Below, piece after piece: positions 1-9,394 of a stretch of DNA of 64,000 nucleotides (its first letter is position 1; each line of letters begins with the position of its first letter). Origin of the DNA: Christensenella massiliensis (lineage in GTDB: Bacteria > Bacillota > Clostridia > Christensenellales > Christensenellaceae); the NCBI GenBank assembly GCA_900155415.1, contig LT700187.1:1922001-1986000 (forward strand), written 5' to 3'. The notes beneath the pieces were generated by a model. The model saw nothing but the letters and a program-made list of their open reading frames with translations. It searched no databases and was not told where the DNA came from. The position numbers and the translations under genes were made by a program.

Positions 1-2
1 TC

Positions 3-2222
3 GATTGGGAGCGGGAGCGCTTTACGATGGACGAGGGCTGCAGCAGAGCGGTACGCGAGGTGTTTGTACGCCTGTATGAAAAGGGGCTTATTTATCAGGG
101 AAACCGCATCATCAACTGGTGTCCCGAATGTATGACCGCACTTTCAGACGCGGAGGTCGAATATGAAGAACAGGATTCACATCTTTGGCATATGCGTTAC
201 CGGGCCGAAGACGGCGGAGAGGGCATCGTAGTTGCGACGACGCGCCCGGAAACGATGCTCGGGGATACGGCGGTTGCGGTCAATCCGGCGGACGAACGGT
301 ATAAAGACCTCGTCGGAAAAAATGTGATTCTGCCGCTGCTCGATAAGCCGATCCCGGTCGTGGCAGACGAATATGTCGATATGGAATTCGGTACCGGCGC
401 GGTGAAGATCACGCCGGCCCACGACCCGAACGACTATGAAGTGGGCGAGCGGCACGGGCTTCCGATCGTGCGCGTCATGAACGATGACGGCACGATGGCG
501 GATAATGCCGGAAAGTATGCTGGGCTCGACCGCGATGAGGCGCGCAGGCAGATCGTGGAAGACCTTGAAGCGTGCGGAGCGCTTGTGAAAATTGAAGAGT
601 ATAAGCATAACGTCGGACATTGCTACCGCTGTCATACTGTGATTGAGCCAATCATTTCGAAGCAGTGGTTTGTTCGCATGAAGGAGCTTGCACAGCCTGC
701 GATCGAAGCAGTGGAAACGGGCAGAGTGAAATTTGTGCCCGAACGGTTCTCAAAGATATATTTCAATTGGCTGTATAATATCCGAGACTGGTGTATTTCC
801 CGTCAGCTTTGGTGGGGGCACCGCATTCCAGCCTACACGTGCGCGCAGTGCGGAAAGCTCATCGTAGCGGCAGAGAAGCCGGACGCTTGTCCGGAATGCG
901 GCTGTAAGGAATTCGCGCAGGACGAGGATGTGCTCGATACATGGTTCTCATCGGGGCTTTGGCCCTTCTCTACGCTTGGTTGGCCGGACAAAACGCCGGA
1001 GCTCGAATATTTTTATCCGACGAATGTGCTCGTGACGGGCTATGATATCATCTTTTTCTGGGTCGCGCGTATGATCATCTTCGGGCTCGAAGTAATGGGC
1101 GACGTTCCGTTCCATACGGTGGATATTCATGGCATTGTACGCGACAGCGAGGGGCGAAAAATGTCAAAGTCGCTTGGGAACGGGATCGATCCGTTGGAGG
1201 TGATTGGGAAATACGGAGCGGACGCGCTGCGGTTCTCGCTTGCTGTGGGTAACAGCCCGGGAAACGATATGCGTTTTTATTGGGAAAAAGTAGAAGCAGC
1301 CCGTAACTTTGCCAATAAAATATGGAATGCGTCGCGGTTCGTGCTGATGAACATCGGAGAGGACGCAATAGAGCCGATCAATGAGAGTAAATTAGATATT
1401 GCAGACCGCTGGATCCTTGCAAAGCTGAACGACGCTATCCGCGAATGTACGGCAGACATCGAGAAATATGACCTCGGCCTTGCCGCGCAGAAGATATATG
1501 ATTTCTCGTGGAGCGAGCTGTGCGACTGGTATATCGAGATGGCGAAGCCGCGCCTATACGGGGAAGATGAAGCGGTGAAAAAAGCGACGGTCAGCGTGCT
1601 CGTTTATGTACTGGAGAACACGCTGAAGCTGCTGCACCCATTCATGCCGTTTATTACGGAAGAGATCTATACGAATTTGCCCGGAGCAGACGAGACGATC
1701 ATGCTGGGGCCATGGCCATCCGTCGCCTATGAGGGCGAAAAAGAAAAAGCGGATATGATGAACGGCGTGATGGATATGATCCGTTCTATCCGCAATGTGC
1801 GTGCGGAGATGAATGTTCCGCCGAGTGTTAAAGCTAAAATCAATGTGCTGACAAAGCATCCGGATGCTATCCGTGAATGCTCGGAGTATTTGAAGCGCCT
1901 TGCCTATGCGAGCGATGTAGAGATCGTGGAAAGCAAAGAAGATATCCCGCGGGACAGCGTGTCCGCGGTTTGTGCGGTCGGGGAAGCGTTTATGCCGCTT
2001 GCGGAGCTGATCGACGTCGAAAAGGAGCTGGCGCGGCTCACAAAAGAAGCGGAGAAAAATGAAACCGAGATCAGGCGGGCAGAAGGCAAATTGGCGAACA
2101 AGGGCTTTACGGAAAAAGCACCGGCCAAGGTCGTGGAAGAAGAACGGGCCAAACTTGCGACCTATCTTGAGATGCGCACCAAACTGTCGGAACGCATTGC
2201 GTTTTTGGAGGGAATGAAATAA
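3..2222 (+). CDS. valS: Valine--tRNA ligase, 5' truncated by window start
   Basis: Charges tRNA-Val with valine in the cytoplasm. The reading frame is open from the window edge, so the N-terminal Rossmann half carrying HIGH lies outside. Visible parts are the CP1 editing domain ([11 protein letters not shown] at 229-261), a CxxC...CxxC zinc-ribbon insert ([11 protein letters not shown] to [10 protein letters not shown]), the KMSKS loop at 1158-1172, the anticodon-binding helical domain, and a C-terminal charged coiled coil ([18 protein letters not shown]) typical of ValRS. The stop codon is 2 nt before folC, and valS-folC is a common order in Bacillota. Nothing looks broken in the visible part. 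Confidence 0.97.
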   Translation, partial: DWERERFTMDEGCSRAVREVFVRLYEKGLIYQGNRIINWCPECMTALSDAEVEYEEQDSHLWHMRYRAEDGGEGIVVATTRPETMLGDTAVAVNPADERYKDLVGKNVILPLLDKPIPVVADEYVDMEFGTGAVKITPAHDPNDYEVGERHGLPIVRVMNDDGTMADNAGKYAGLDRDEARRQIVEDLEACGALVKIEEYKHNVGHCYRCHTVIEPIISKQWFVRMKELAQPAIEAVETGRVKFVPERFSKIYFNWLYNIRDWCISRQLWWGHRIPAYTCAQCGKLIVAAEKPDACPECGCKEFAQDEDVLDTWFSSGLWPFSTLGWPDKTPELEYFYPTNVLVTGYDIIFFWVARMIIFGLEVMGDVPFHTVDIHGIVRDSEGRKMSKSLGNGIDPLEVIGKYGADALRFSLAVGNSPGNDMRFYWEKVEAARNFANKIWNASRFVLMNIGEDAIEPINESKLDIADRWILAKLNDAIRECTADIEKYDLGLAAQKIYDFSWSELCDWYIEMAKPRLYGEDEAVKKATVSVLVYVLENTLKLLHPFMPFITEEIYTNLPGADETIMLGPWPSVAYEGEKEKADMMNGVMDMIRSIRNVRAEMNVPPSVKAKINVLTKHPDAIRECSEYLKRLAYASDVEIVESKEDIPRDSVSAVCAVGEAFMPLAELIDVEKELARLTKEAEKNETEIRRAEGKLANKGFTEKAPAKVVEEERAKLATYLEMRTKLSERIAFLEGMK

Positions 2223-2224
2223 AG

Positions 2225-3331
2225 ATGCGGTATATCCATTTGGCGGGAACGAACGCCAAGGGGTCCACGGCGCAGTATATTGCCGAAATGATAGCGGGGG
2301 AGTACAGCTGCGGACTTTTTACATCGCCGCATATCGTTTCCCCCCGCGAACGTATGAAAATAAACGGTCAGGAAATATCCCGGACGGAATATGATGCATA
2401 TATGCAGCGCGCGAGAGGTGACGGAAACAGGCACCTCTTTTGTGTCTGGACAGATGCGGCGCTCGCATGGTTTAGAGACAGGCAGGTAGAATACGCTGTG
2501 ATCGAAACCGGACTCGGCGGCCGTTTCGACCCGACTAACGTGGTTCCGGCAGATATACAGGTGCTTACGCCCATAAGCTATGACCACATGGCTGTGCTCG
2601 GAAATACTCTCACAGAGATCGCACGGGAAAAATGCGGTATCATCAAACCGAATGCCACGGTGTTTTCTCATCCTCAGCCGGAAGAAGCGATGCGCGTGAT
2701 TCGGCAGACATGCAGAGGAAAGCATGCGCAGCTTATTGTGCTGGACAAATCAAAAATACATGTGAAGGAAAGCACGCCGGCGGGCCAAAGATTTGATTTT
2801 TCTTATGACGGGAAACAGTATCGCGACCTTGTGATACGGGCGGCTTCTCCCATGCAGATAGAAAATGCATGTGTCGCGCTTATGGCGGCCGTCCAAGCAG
2901 GAATCGGGGAAAGCCCGGTTCGGGAGGGGCTGCGGCGGACTGCAATCACCGCCCGCGCTCAGATTGAGGGAAAAATAGTGATCGATGGAGCACATAATCC
3001 GGCGGCAGTAAAGGAATTGGCGCGGATGCTTGAAAAGTACTATCCCAACGAGGACGTCACGGTCCTTACGGCTGTTATGCAGGATAAAGACCTACAGGGC
3101 ATTGCGGACGAGATCGGCCGTTTCGCCGATAGGGTTGTGTGTACCTGTGCAGAGAAAAGAAGAGGGCTTCCGGCGAAAGAAATGGCCTCCTATTTCCAGT
3201 GCTCCACTGCGGTGGAGGCGCCGGATCATGCTTTTGCGGAAGCAAGACGGCAGGCAGAACAAAAAAAGGGCCTGCTGGTCGTGTGCGGCTCCTTTTATTT
3301 GGCGTCCTATGTGCTCGAAAGCTTAGCCTAA
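2225..3331 (+). CDS. folC: Folylpolyglutamate synthase/dihydrofolate synthase (short, divergent)
   Basis: Adds glutamate to dihydropteroate or folates using ATP (Mur-ligase family, cytoplasm). The P-loop region lies right at the N terminus (HLAGTNAKGST, residues 5-15), followed by YAVIETGLGGRFDPTN, a KCGIIKP segment and the C-terminal IDGAHNP motif. At 368 aa it lacks the roughly 40 residues that normally precede the P-loop. The frame upstream is closed by a stop at 2168 and has no start before ATG 2225, so the short start is real. The usual GTNGKGS is GTNAKGS and the usual WPGR motif is TARAQ. Probably cotranscribed with valS. Function is likely retained but divergent. Confidence 0.88.
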   Translation: MRYIHLAGTNAKGSTAQYIAEMIAGEYSCGLFTSPHIVSPRERMKINGQEISRTEYDAYMQRARGDGNRHLFCVWTDAALAWFRDRQVEYAVIETGLGGRFDPTNVVPADIQVLTPISYDHMAVLGNTLTEIAREKCGIIKPNATVFSHPQPEEAMRVIRQTCRGKHAQLIVLDKSKIHVKESTPAGQRFDFSYDGKQYRDLVIRAASPMQIENACVALMAAVQAGIGESPVREGLRRTAITARAQIEGKIVIDGAHNPAAVKELARMLEKYYPNEDVTVLTAVMQDKDLQGIADEIGRFADRVVCTCAEKRRGLPAKEMASYFQCSTAVEAPDHAFAEARRQAEQKKGLLVVCGSFYLASYVLESLA

Positions 3332-3847
3332 ACGCAGGATCACATCTTTATAAATATTGACCGCATTTTTTCGCCAGTTATCTACGATGTTCTGTGCTTC
3401 GGTCTTTGAATATACGATACTGTTGATTTCGAAGATAGTGCGGTCATGCTCAAGAACTTTCAGAATGACCCGGTATTCGTTCTGCGAAAGCTTGATATAT
3501 TCGCCGACTAACTGAGATTCCAGCTCCAGCTCGCCGCGATGCTCCTTGAGATATGCATCGACTGTTTCACGAAAAGAAAGGCGAAGATCGTTCACAAGCA
3601 CGTTCAGCATATTCTCGCCCGCTTCGGTAATACCATAGACGGTATTTTGAGGGGTCATTTTAGAATAGAGGTGTCCGCCTTGCTCAAGCTCGAAAATACA
3701 TTCCTTCAAATCGAAATAGCCCATGAACGAAAGCTCGGCCATGATGCGGACCAATTGCAGCTCAGAAAGAGCCATTCCGCTTTTCTGAAGCAGATAAAGC
3801 AATAATAATTTATTGTGTGCCATCGTTTGCTTTGGCTTTATTTGCAT
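3323..3847 (-). CDS. DUF4364 family protein
   Basis: A 174-aa protein matching the Clostridia-specific DUF4364 family, whose role is not established. The N-terminal half (KLLLLYLLQKSGMALSELQL) reads as a winged-helix-like domain, so a DNA-binding role is plausible but inferred. The start is fixed by GGAGGG 9 nt upstream of the ATG. It is convergent with folC and overlaps its 3' end by 9 nt; no terminator hairpin is visible between them. Confidence 0.85.
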   Translation of the reverse strand: MQIKPKQTMAHNKLLLLYLLQKSGMALSELQLVRIMAELSFMGYFDLKECIFELEQGGHLYSKMTPQNTVYGITEAGENMLNVLVNDLRLSFRETVDAYLKEHRGELELESQLVGEYIKLSQNEYRVILKVLEHDRTIFEINSIVYSKTEAQNIVDNWRKNAVNIYKDVILRLG

Positions 3848-3905
3848 AATAAAAATCCCTCCGGTTTTTATTATACCATACCCGAAAATCTTTCGAAAGG
3901 AATGC

Positions 3906-3933
3906 TTGAAATTTACATGATTTTATGTATAAT
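3906..3933 (+). promoter_or_regulatory. Promoter of tRNA-Val
   Basis: TTGAAA (3906-3911), 16-nt spacer, TATAAT (3928-3933), placed about 20 nt before the mature tRNA 5' end. A good sigma-A match with no competing gene. Confidence 0.75.
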
Positions 3934-3952
3934 AAGAAAGGTAATGAAGCTT

Positions 3953-4029
3953 GGGGTTGTAACTCAGTTGGTCAGAGTACCACGTTGACATCGTGGAAGT
4001 CGCTGGTTCGAGCCCAGTCAACCCCACCA
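3953..4029 (+). tRNA. tRNA-Val (anticodon GAC)
   Basis: Full cloverleaf: acceptor GGGGTTG/CAACCCC, anticodon stem CCACG/CGTGG around the loop TTGACAT (anticodon GAC), TTCGAGC T-loop, discriminator A and an encoded CCA at 4027-4029. It reads valine GUC/GUU codons. It follows the DUF4364 gene divergently and is followed by its own terminator. Confidence 0.95.
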
Positions 4030-4054
4030 CGTCGCGGTGGATTCCGCGATTTAT

Positions 4055-4083
4055 AACCCGCTCAGAAAACCGAGCGGGTTTTC
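4055..4083 (+). terminator. Terminator of tRNA-Val
   Basis: 9-bp stem AACCCGCTC/GAGCGGGTT with an 8-nt loop followed by TTTTC. It ends the single-gene tRNA transcript. Confidence 0.7.
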
Positions 4084-4378
4084 AAATCGCTCCTTTACCG
4101 CAAAAAGCCCGGCGGCGCTGCGGCTATTCGCTTGTAAACGCGCGAGCAACGCCTTCGCTGCTTACCGCTTTTTCGCGGGATGCGCGCCTACGGCGCGATT
4201 TATTACAAGCAAGGAGTTCATATTTGGTAGGTGTACCCATACCGGAGCAAAACAGGTCTTGCTCCGGTTTTCTTTTCGTGAAATATTTTTTGAGGATATC
4301 CTTGTGCTGCCATTATACGAGAAATGCGGCTGTTTTTATAGGGAACAGGCGCCGCCTGTTAGAAATTGGAACGGATCA
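4084..4378. other. Intergenic stretch without a recognisable gene
   Basis: Between tRNA-Val and the convergent C59 hydrolase gene I see no gene with a plausible start and ribosome site. Open frames here run through the tRNA and have no family features. The only clear structure is the terminator at 4241-4276. Confidence 0.6.
4241..4276 (+). terminator. Strong hairpin terminator
   Basis: 10-bp stem ACCGGAGCAA/TTGCTCCGGT with a short loop, followed by TTTCTTTT on the plus strand. There is no gene immediately upstream on this strand except tRNA-Val, so it may be a second stop for readthrough or a relic. Confidence 0.65.
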
Positions 4379-5371
4379 TCAGACCATACGGATCGTTTCA
4401 AATTGCTGGGAACGTGGGAGCTTCCATATTTTTGCGTCAGGCGCGTTTCTGTCGTTATCATACAGACTGATCTTGCAGATTTGACTGTTATTATATGTCT
4501 TAAAATAATAGGTACACGTATCACAGAACATAGCGGAAGAGTATTGCGTATAATCCGGAATCTTCCGGTCGGTCATAACACTGCCTTTTGGGATATCCAC
4601 GGAAGCTAAAATGTGGAAAGCGGCAGTTAGGGTCTCCGTTTCAGTTCGCGGATGCTTGAGCGTTTCTTTTCCAAAAAGGACACGGAGAAATCTGGAGGGC
4701 GGAGTATAGTCTCCCGGAAGGCCGAACGTTCCGGAGCCTTGACTGAACGGAGCAAAGGAATAGCCGCCCAATGTGATTGGCTTGAGTTGATTCGGACGCA
4801 CGCCGATATAGTTCCGAATATTTGTCAGATGCCAGTTAAGGTCCGGGCTGTTCGACATGACGCCAACGGGATTATCATATATCTTAAGGCCGTCTTCGAG
4901 CGGCTCTATCACGATACAGGCCCCCGTTTTGTCCGTAATGATCCAATGGAAGGGCGGAGTGAGCCCAAGCATTTTGACCTGCATATCAATGATATTGAGT
5001 TTTGGGAGCGCCTCGCGGACCTCGTCGACGCTTGCAAAGCTCGATAAAAGCCAAAATACTACCTCGTGCGGAGCGAGATTCAGCATTCCTTCCGAGATGG
5101 TATCGTGGTAGGATGCATAACCGGGAAAATAGAGAACAGCACAGCAAAGCCCGCGATCGTTGATGCCGTCGGCAAAGATATATTCCTCCTGAAACCTTCC
5201 CAGTCCTGTAAAGGCATATTTTGTCTTATACATTTTTTCATCGGGTCCTGCACGCCACGAATAGTTTCGTGGGACCAAGACCACGTCCGGGTCTAATTCA
5301 AACGAAAAGTCCATTGTACGCGCGAGCATATTAGGGCCTTCCGGTGTTTGATAGGTAAAACTTGTACACAT
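4379..5371 (-). CDS. Linear amide C-N hydrolase, choloylglycine hydrolase family (penicillin V acylase-like)
   Basis: Ntn-type amidase of the family that splits conjugated bile salts or penicillin V. After removal of Met1, Cys2 would be the N-terminal nucleophile. R18 and D21 (ARTMD), N174 (VMSNSPDLNW) and R227 (DYTPPSRF) match the other family active-site residues. The position that is Asn in characterised bile salt hydrolases is Tyr here (AVLYFPG, about residue 81), the state reported for Bacillus penicillin V acylase. So I lean towards an acylase or broad amidase over a classic bile salt hydrolase (inference). Length 330 aa is normal. GGAGATGG supports the start. It looks monocistronic and cytoplasmic, with no signal peptide. 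Confidence 0.9.
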   Translation of the reverse strand: MCTSFTYQTPEGPNMLARTMDFSFELDPDVVLVPRNYSWRAGPDEKMYKTKYAFTGLGRFQEEYIFADGINDRGLCCAVLYFPGYASYHDTISEGMLNLAPHEVVFWLLSSFASVDEVREALPKLNIIDMQVKMLGLTPPFHWIITDKTGACIVIEPLEDGLKIYDNPVGVMSNSPDLNWHLTNIRNYIGVRPNQLKPITLGGYSFAPFSQGSGTFGLPGDYTPPSRFLRVLFGKETLKHPRTETETLTAAFHILASVDIPKGSVMTDRKIPDYTQYSSAMFCDTCTYYFKTYNNSQICKISLYDNDRNAPDAKIWKLPRSQQFETIRMV

Positions 5372-5540
5372 AATTCCATCTCCTGCTTTCTGTTGATACT
5401 ATAAGTTAAACTGCGAAGCGAAGCGTTAAACGGGAGGCTGCTGTGCAGCATAGCGAAAAGAAAATATATTTTTGTGTAGTCCGCGCCTGCCGAAAATGAT
5501 ATAATCGTTATGGATAAAATATGCAACGGAGGAAAAAGCA

Positions 5541-6950
5541 GTGGGCGGCGTATTTGGAGCGGCGAAAAAAGGGAATTGTGCTTACGACTTGTTTTTCGGA
5601 ACAGACTATCATTCGCATTTAGGCACATACCGCGGAGGAATGACGGTCTATTCAGACGGAAAATTTCTGCGGGCGATCCACGGAATACAAAATTCGCCTT
5701 TTCGTACAAAATTTGAACGGGATGTAGAAGACCTGACGGGCCCGATGGGGATCGGAAGTATTTCGGATACGGCTCCGCAGCCTCTTACCGTGCGGTCTCA
5801 CCTCGGAACCTATGCCGTGGCTACGGTGGGGCGCATCAATAACACGGATGAGATCATCGGGAGATGCTTCAGCAACCATTTTGCCCAGTTTTCCGAAATG
5901 GGGAACGGTCAGGTGAACCCAACGGAGTTGGTGGCCGCGCTGATTGGCAGTCAGGAAACGCTTGCGGAAGGAATACGTTATGCGCAGGAACTGATAGACG
6001 GCTCAATGACGATGCTGGTGCTCACCAAAGAAGGCATTTATGCGGCCCGGGATAACGTCGGACGCACCTCTTTGGTGCTTGGCGAAACGGAGGATGGCTA
6101 CTGCGTGGCATCGGAGAGCTTTTCCTTTTTGAATCTTGGTTACCACGATGTGCGGGAATTAGGACCGGCAGAGATCGTTCTGATCACGCCGGAGGGGATA
6201 GAACAGATCCTGCCGCCCAAGCAGGAGATGAAAATATGTGCCTTTTTATGGACCTATTACGGCTATCCAACGACCTATTACGAAGGTGTAAATGTGGAGC
6301 AGATGCGCTATGAAAGCGGACGGCTGCTTGCTTCGCGGGATAAGGGCAGTGTACAGCCGGATTCTGTGGCAGGCGTGCCCGATTCCGGAACGGCGTATGC
6401 AATTGGATATGCGAACTGCTCGGGCATTCCGTTTGCGCGGCCCTTTATTAAATATACGCCGACGTGGCCAAGATCGTTTATGCCGCAAAAGCAGGATTTG
6501 AGGAATCTGATCGCGCATATGAAGCTGATTCCGGTAGAAGGGCTCATCAAAGGGAAAAAGCTGCTGATGATCGACGATTCTATCGTCCGCGGAACACAGA
6601 TGAGGGAAACGACGGAATTTCTGTATCAGAGCGGTGCGCGCGAAGTGCATGTGCGTTCAGCCTGCCCGCCGATTTTATTCGGATGTAAATATCTGAACTT
6701 CTCGCGTTCGACTTCGGACCTCGCTCTGATTGCGCGGAAAATGATCGCACGGCGCGAAGACCACGTATCTATGGAGCTTTTGCAGGAATATGCCAATCCA
6801 AACAGCGAATGCCATGAATGCCTGACAGATATGGTATGCAAGGAATTACACTTCACCTCGCTGCGGTATCATCGTCTGGACGATTTGGAGAAATCGGTTG
6901 GGATCGAGCCGTGTAAATTGTGCACCTATTGTTGGAACGGAAAGGAGTAA
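5541..6950 (+). CDS. PurF-like amidophosphoribosyltransferase paralogue lacking the glutaminase cysteine
   Basis: It has the class II glutamine amidotransferase fold fused to a PRPP-binding phosphoribosyltransferase domain, as in PurF (first step of purine synthesis). The PRPP loop LLMIDDSIVRGTQ, a C-terminal CKLCTYC and further cysteines (KICAF, FGCKY) suggest the Fe-S cluster of PurF. The start is GTG 5541, set by GGAGG 9 nt upstream, and the protein begins M-G-G-V-F-G where PurF has M-C-G-V-F-G. The nucleophile Cys1 is therefore Gly. It may use ammonia, act on another amine, or be regulatory; this subfamily occurs in Clostridia beside a normal PurF. A TATAAT lies at 5500-5505 with no good -35. 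Confidence 0.85.
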   Translation: MGGVFGAAKKGNCAYDLFFGTDYHSHLGTYRGGMTVYSDGKFLRAIHGIQNSPFRTKFERDVEDLTGPMGIGSISDTAPQPLTVRSHLGTYAVATVGRINNTDEIIGRCFSNHFAQFSEMGNGQVNPTELVAALIGSQETLAEGIRYAQELIDGSMTMLVLTKEGIYAARDNVGRTSLVLGETEDGYCVASESFSFLNLGYHDVRELGPAEIVLITPEGIEQILPPKQEMKICAFLWTYYGYPTTYYEGVNVEQMRYESGRLLASRDKGSVQPDSVAGVPDSGTAYAIGYANCSGIPFARPFIKYTPTWPRSFMPQKQDLRNLIAHMKLIPVEGLIKGKKLLMIDDSIVRGTQMRETTEFLYQSGAREVHVRSACPPILFGCKYLNFSRSTSDLALIARKMIARREDHVSMELLQEYANPNSECHECLTDMVCKELHFTSLRYHRLDDLEKSVGIEPCKLCTYCWNGKE

Positions 6951-7023
6951 CGGTGGGGATATAGCTGTGGAAGCGTTTTTGAAAACAAACGAAAAGCGGA
7001 GTAGGATCGCAGGAAATAGTATG

Positions 7024-7054
7024 ATAACGGGCGTGGATACGCCCGTTATTTTAT
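7024..7054 (+). terminator. Terminator after the PurF-like gene
   Basis: Perfect 11-bp stem ATAACGGGCGT/ACGCCCGTTAT, GGAT loop, then a T-rich tail. It separates the PurF-like gene from the MarR-exporter operon. Confidence 0.8.
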
Positions 7055-7111
7055 GAAAAAAGAAAAGCATAGAAGGGCAGTTTATTCGTATTGAAAACGA
7101 AAAAAATCCTA

Positions 7112-7170
7112 TTGACATATAAAATAATTGTTTTTATAATAAGTAACATGCTACAGAATAAAAGTGTAGC
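7112..7170 (+). promoter_or_regulatory. Promoter and candidate MarR operator of the exporter operon
   Basis: TTGACA (7112-7117), 17-nt spacer, TATAAT (7135-7140): a consensus sigma-A promoter. Just downstream is the inverted repeat GCTACA (7150-7155)/TGTAGC (7165-7170), centred about 20 nt past the -10. A repressor bound there would block early elongation, and the first gene of the operon is a MarR protein, so autorepression is the natural reading (inference). Confidence 0.75.
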
Positions 7171-7196
7171 ACACTACGAAAAAGGAAGGCTTTTGG

Positions 7197-7664
7197 ATGG
7201 ATACGCACAGTATTGGCGGGATGATAAAAATATTGAGCGAAGCAATCGGTCAGAAGACGAATGCCGACTGCAAGGAGTTCAATCTGACGATGCAGCAAAT
7301 GAAGATACTTCGCTTTCTGAAGCTGCGTGAGGGAAAAAAAATAACGAGTCAAAAGGATATACAAGAGTATATGAAGATATCACATCCGACGACGGTGAAC
7401 ATCATTCGCCTGCTGAGGGAGAAAGGATTTATCCAAACGTCGACAAGCGAGAAAGACAAACGAATGCGGATCGTCTCGCTGACGGGGCAGGAAGAACGGT
7501 TTTTTCAGGATATCATACGGTGCAGAGACGCCATGGAACAGGAGCTCATCCGAGGGTTGACGGAAAAGGAACAGGATGATCTGCGCCGCTATCTGAAGCA
7601 TATTTATAGAAATATCTGTGAACCGGACAAGCAGGATATCAAAGGAGGGAAACGAGCTATATGA
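7197..7664 (+). CDS. MarR family transcriptional regulator
   Basis: A 155-aa winged-helix regulator: recognition-helix region ISHPTTVNIIRLLREKGFI, wing STSEKDKRMRIVSLT, flanking dimerisation helices. The start ATG follows AAGGAAGG. Its stop overlaps the first exporter gene (ATGA), so regulator and transporter are translationally coupled. It probably represses the operon until the exporter substrate binds; an inverted repeat sits at its own promoter. The ligand is unknown. Confidence 0.92.
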   Translation: MDTHSIGGMIKILSEAIGQKTNADCKEFNLTMQQMKILRFLKLREGKKITSQKDIQEYMKISHPTTVNIIRLLREKGFIQTSTSEKDKRMRIVSLTGQEERFFQDIIRCRDAMEQELIRGLTEKEQDDLRRYLKHIYRNICEPDKQDIKGGKRAI

Positions 7665-9394
7665 ACAGATTATTGATGAGATCCTTGCGCGAATATAAAA
7701 AACAGTCGTTTCTGGCGCCTGTCTTTGTTATTTTAGAGGTGCTGATGGAGGTTCTGATCCCATTCCAGATGGCCAAGATCATAGACACCGGTATTCAGGG
7801 ACAGGATATGAATTATATCATCCAAGTAGGTCTCGAACTCGTTGTCATGGCTATGCTTGCGCTTCTGTTCGGCGCTCTGGCCGGAAAATATGCAGCGGAA
7901 GCAGGCGCAGGCTACGGCAAAAATCTAAGGCATGATATTTTTTATAAAATACAGGAATTTTCCTTCAAGAATATCGACCATTTTTCAGCGCCGAGTCTTG
8001 TGACGCGAATGACGACGGATATCACCAACGTCCAGATGGCATATATGTTCACGATCCGTCTGCTTGCCCGCGCGCCGATCATGATCATTCTTTCGATGGT
8101 CATGACATTCAGTATCAATACGGATATAGCGCTGCTGTTTTTGATCGCAATACCGGTGCTTGGCATTGCACTGATCGCCATTGCGAAGATAGCGCATAAA
8201 TATTTCATCAAGGTTTTTGATGAATATGATGTGCTGAACAACGATGTGCAGGAAAATGTCAATGCGGCCCGTGTCGTTAAGGCCTATGTGCGGGAAGACT
8301 TTGAAGACCGGAAATTTCAGAAAATTTCTCAAACGATTTTCAAGCTGTTCACGAAAGCAGAAAAGATCGTCGCGCTGAACGGGCCGGTCATGACGTTCGT
8401 GATGTATGCGGTCATCCTGATCATGGTGCTGATCGGCGGAAAAGCGATCGTAGGCGGAAGCATGGAAGCAGGCGAGCTGACAAGCGTTTTGGTATATGCG
8501 ATGCAGATACTGATATCGCTGATGATCGTATCGTTCGTTTTTGTTATGATCATGATCGCGGAAGCATCGACAGACCGCATTACAGAGGTCATGAAAGAAG
8601 TGCCGGAGATGCAGGATAAAGAAAATGCGGTAAAAGAAGTAAAAAACGGAGATATCGATTTCGAAGATGTGAACTTCAGTTATGCGGGAAAGGGCGGAAA
8701 GCTTGCGCTGAAAAATGTAAACCTGCATATTAAGTCGGGCCAAATGATCGGCATATTCGGAGGAACCGGAAGCGCTAAGACGACTTTGGTGCAGCTGATA
8801 CCGCGGCTTTACGATGTAACGGAGGGCAGCGTTAAGGTAGGCGACGTCGATGTGCGGGAATATAATCTGGAAGCGTTGCGCGATCAGGTGGCGGTAGTTC
8901 TTCAGAAAAACGTACTGTTTACCGGAACGATTTATGATAATATCCGCTGGGGCGACGAGGAAGCAAGCGATGAAGAGGTACAGCGCGTGTGCCGGCTCGC
9001 GCAGGCGGATGGATTTATCCGGGAGTTTCCAAATGGTTATGATACGATGATCGTGGAGGGCGGAAACAATGTTTCCGGCGGACAGAAGCAAAGACTTTGT
9101 ATTGCGCGTGCACTCCTTAAAAAACCGAAAATATTGATTCTGGATGATTCGACGAGCGCTGTGGATACCAAAACGGACGCACTGATCCGTAAAGCTTTCC
9201 GGGAAGAGATACCGGATACGACAAAGATCATCATTTCTCAACGGGTCTCCTCTATTGAGGATGCAGACCAGATCATCATTATGGATAATGGAGAAGTGAA
9301 CGGAATCGGTACTTCGGAAGAACTGTTGAAAACTAACCAGATCTACCGTGAGGTTTATGAATCGCAGGTAAAGGGGAGGTCTGAAGATGAATAA
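7661..9394 (+). CDS. ABC exporter half-transporter, degenerate-site subunit
   Basis: Membrane half-transporter with six N-terminal membrane segments (about residues 15-300) and a C-terminal ATPase domain. Walker A is GGTGSAKTT, the signature VSGGQ. Walker B ends LILDDS, so Asp stands in place of the catalytic Glu, and the switch His is replaced by Gln (ISQRVSS). This is the pattern of the degenerate ATP site in heterodimeric multidrug exporters (BmrCD, TM287/288, LmrCD). It overlaps the partner gene by 8 nt. Likely exports drugs or hydrophobic compounds; lipid or peptide cannot be excluded. Confidence 0.92.
   Translation: MNRLLMRSLREYKKQSFLAPVFVILEVLMEVLIPFQMAKIIDTGIQGQDMNYIIQVGLELVVMAMLALLFGALAGKYAAEAGAGYGKNLRHDIFYKIQEFSFKNIDHFSAPSLVTRMTTDITNVQMAYMFTIRLLARAPIMIILSMVMTFSINTDIALLFLIAIPVLGIALIAIAKIAHKYFIKVFDEYDVLNNDVQENVNAARVVKAYVREDFEDRKFQKISQTIFKLFTKAEKIVALNGPVMTFVMYAVILIMVLIGGKAIVGGSMEAGELTSVLVYAMQILISLMIVSFVFVMIMIAEASTDRITEVMKEVPEMQDKENAVKEVKNGDIDFEDVNFSYAGKGGKLALKNVNLHIKSGQMIGIFGGTGSAKTTLVQLIPRLYDVTEGSVKVGDVDVREYNLEALRDQVAVVLQKNVLFTGTIYDNIRWGDEEASDEEVQRVCRLAQADGFIREFPNGYDTMIVEGGNNVSGGQKQRLCIARALLKKPKILILDDSTSAVDTKTDALIRKAFREEIPDTTKIIISQRVSSIEDADQIIIMDNGEVNGIGTSEELLKTNQIYREVYESQVKGRSEDE

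Noticed and set aside
3993-4609. Plus-strand frames running from inside tRNA-Val into the hydrolase gene
   Set aside because: They overlap a tRNA and two terminators and have no ribosome site or family features.
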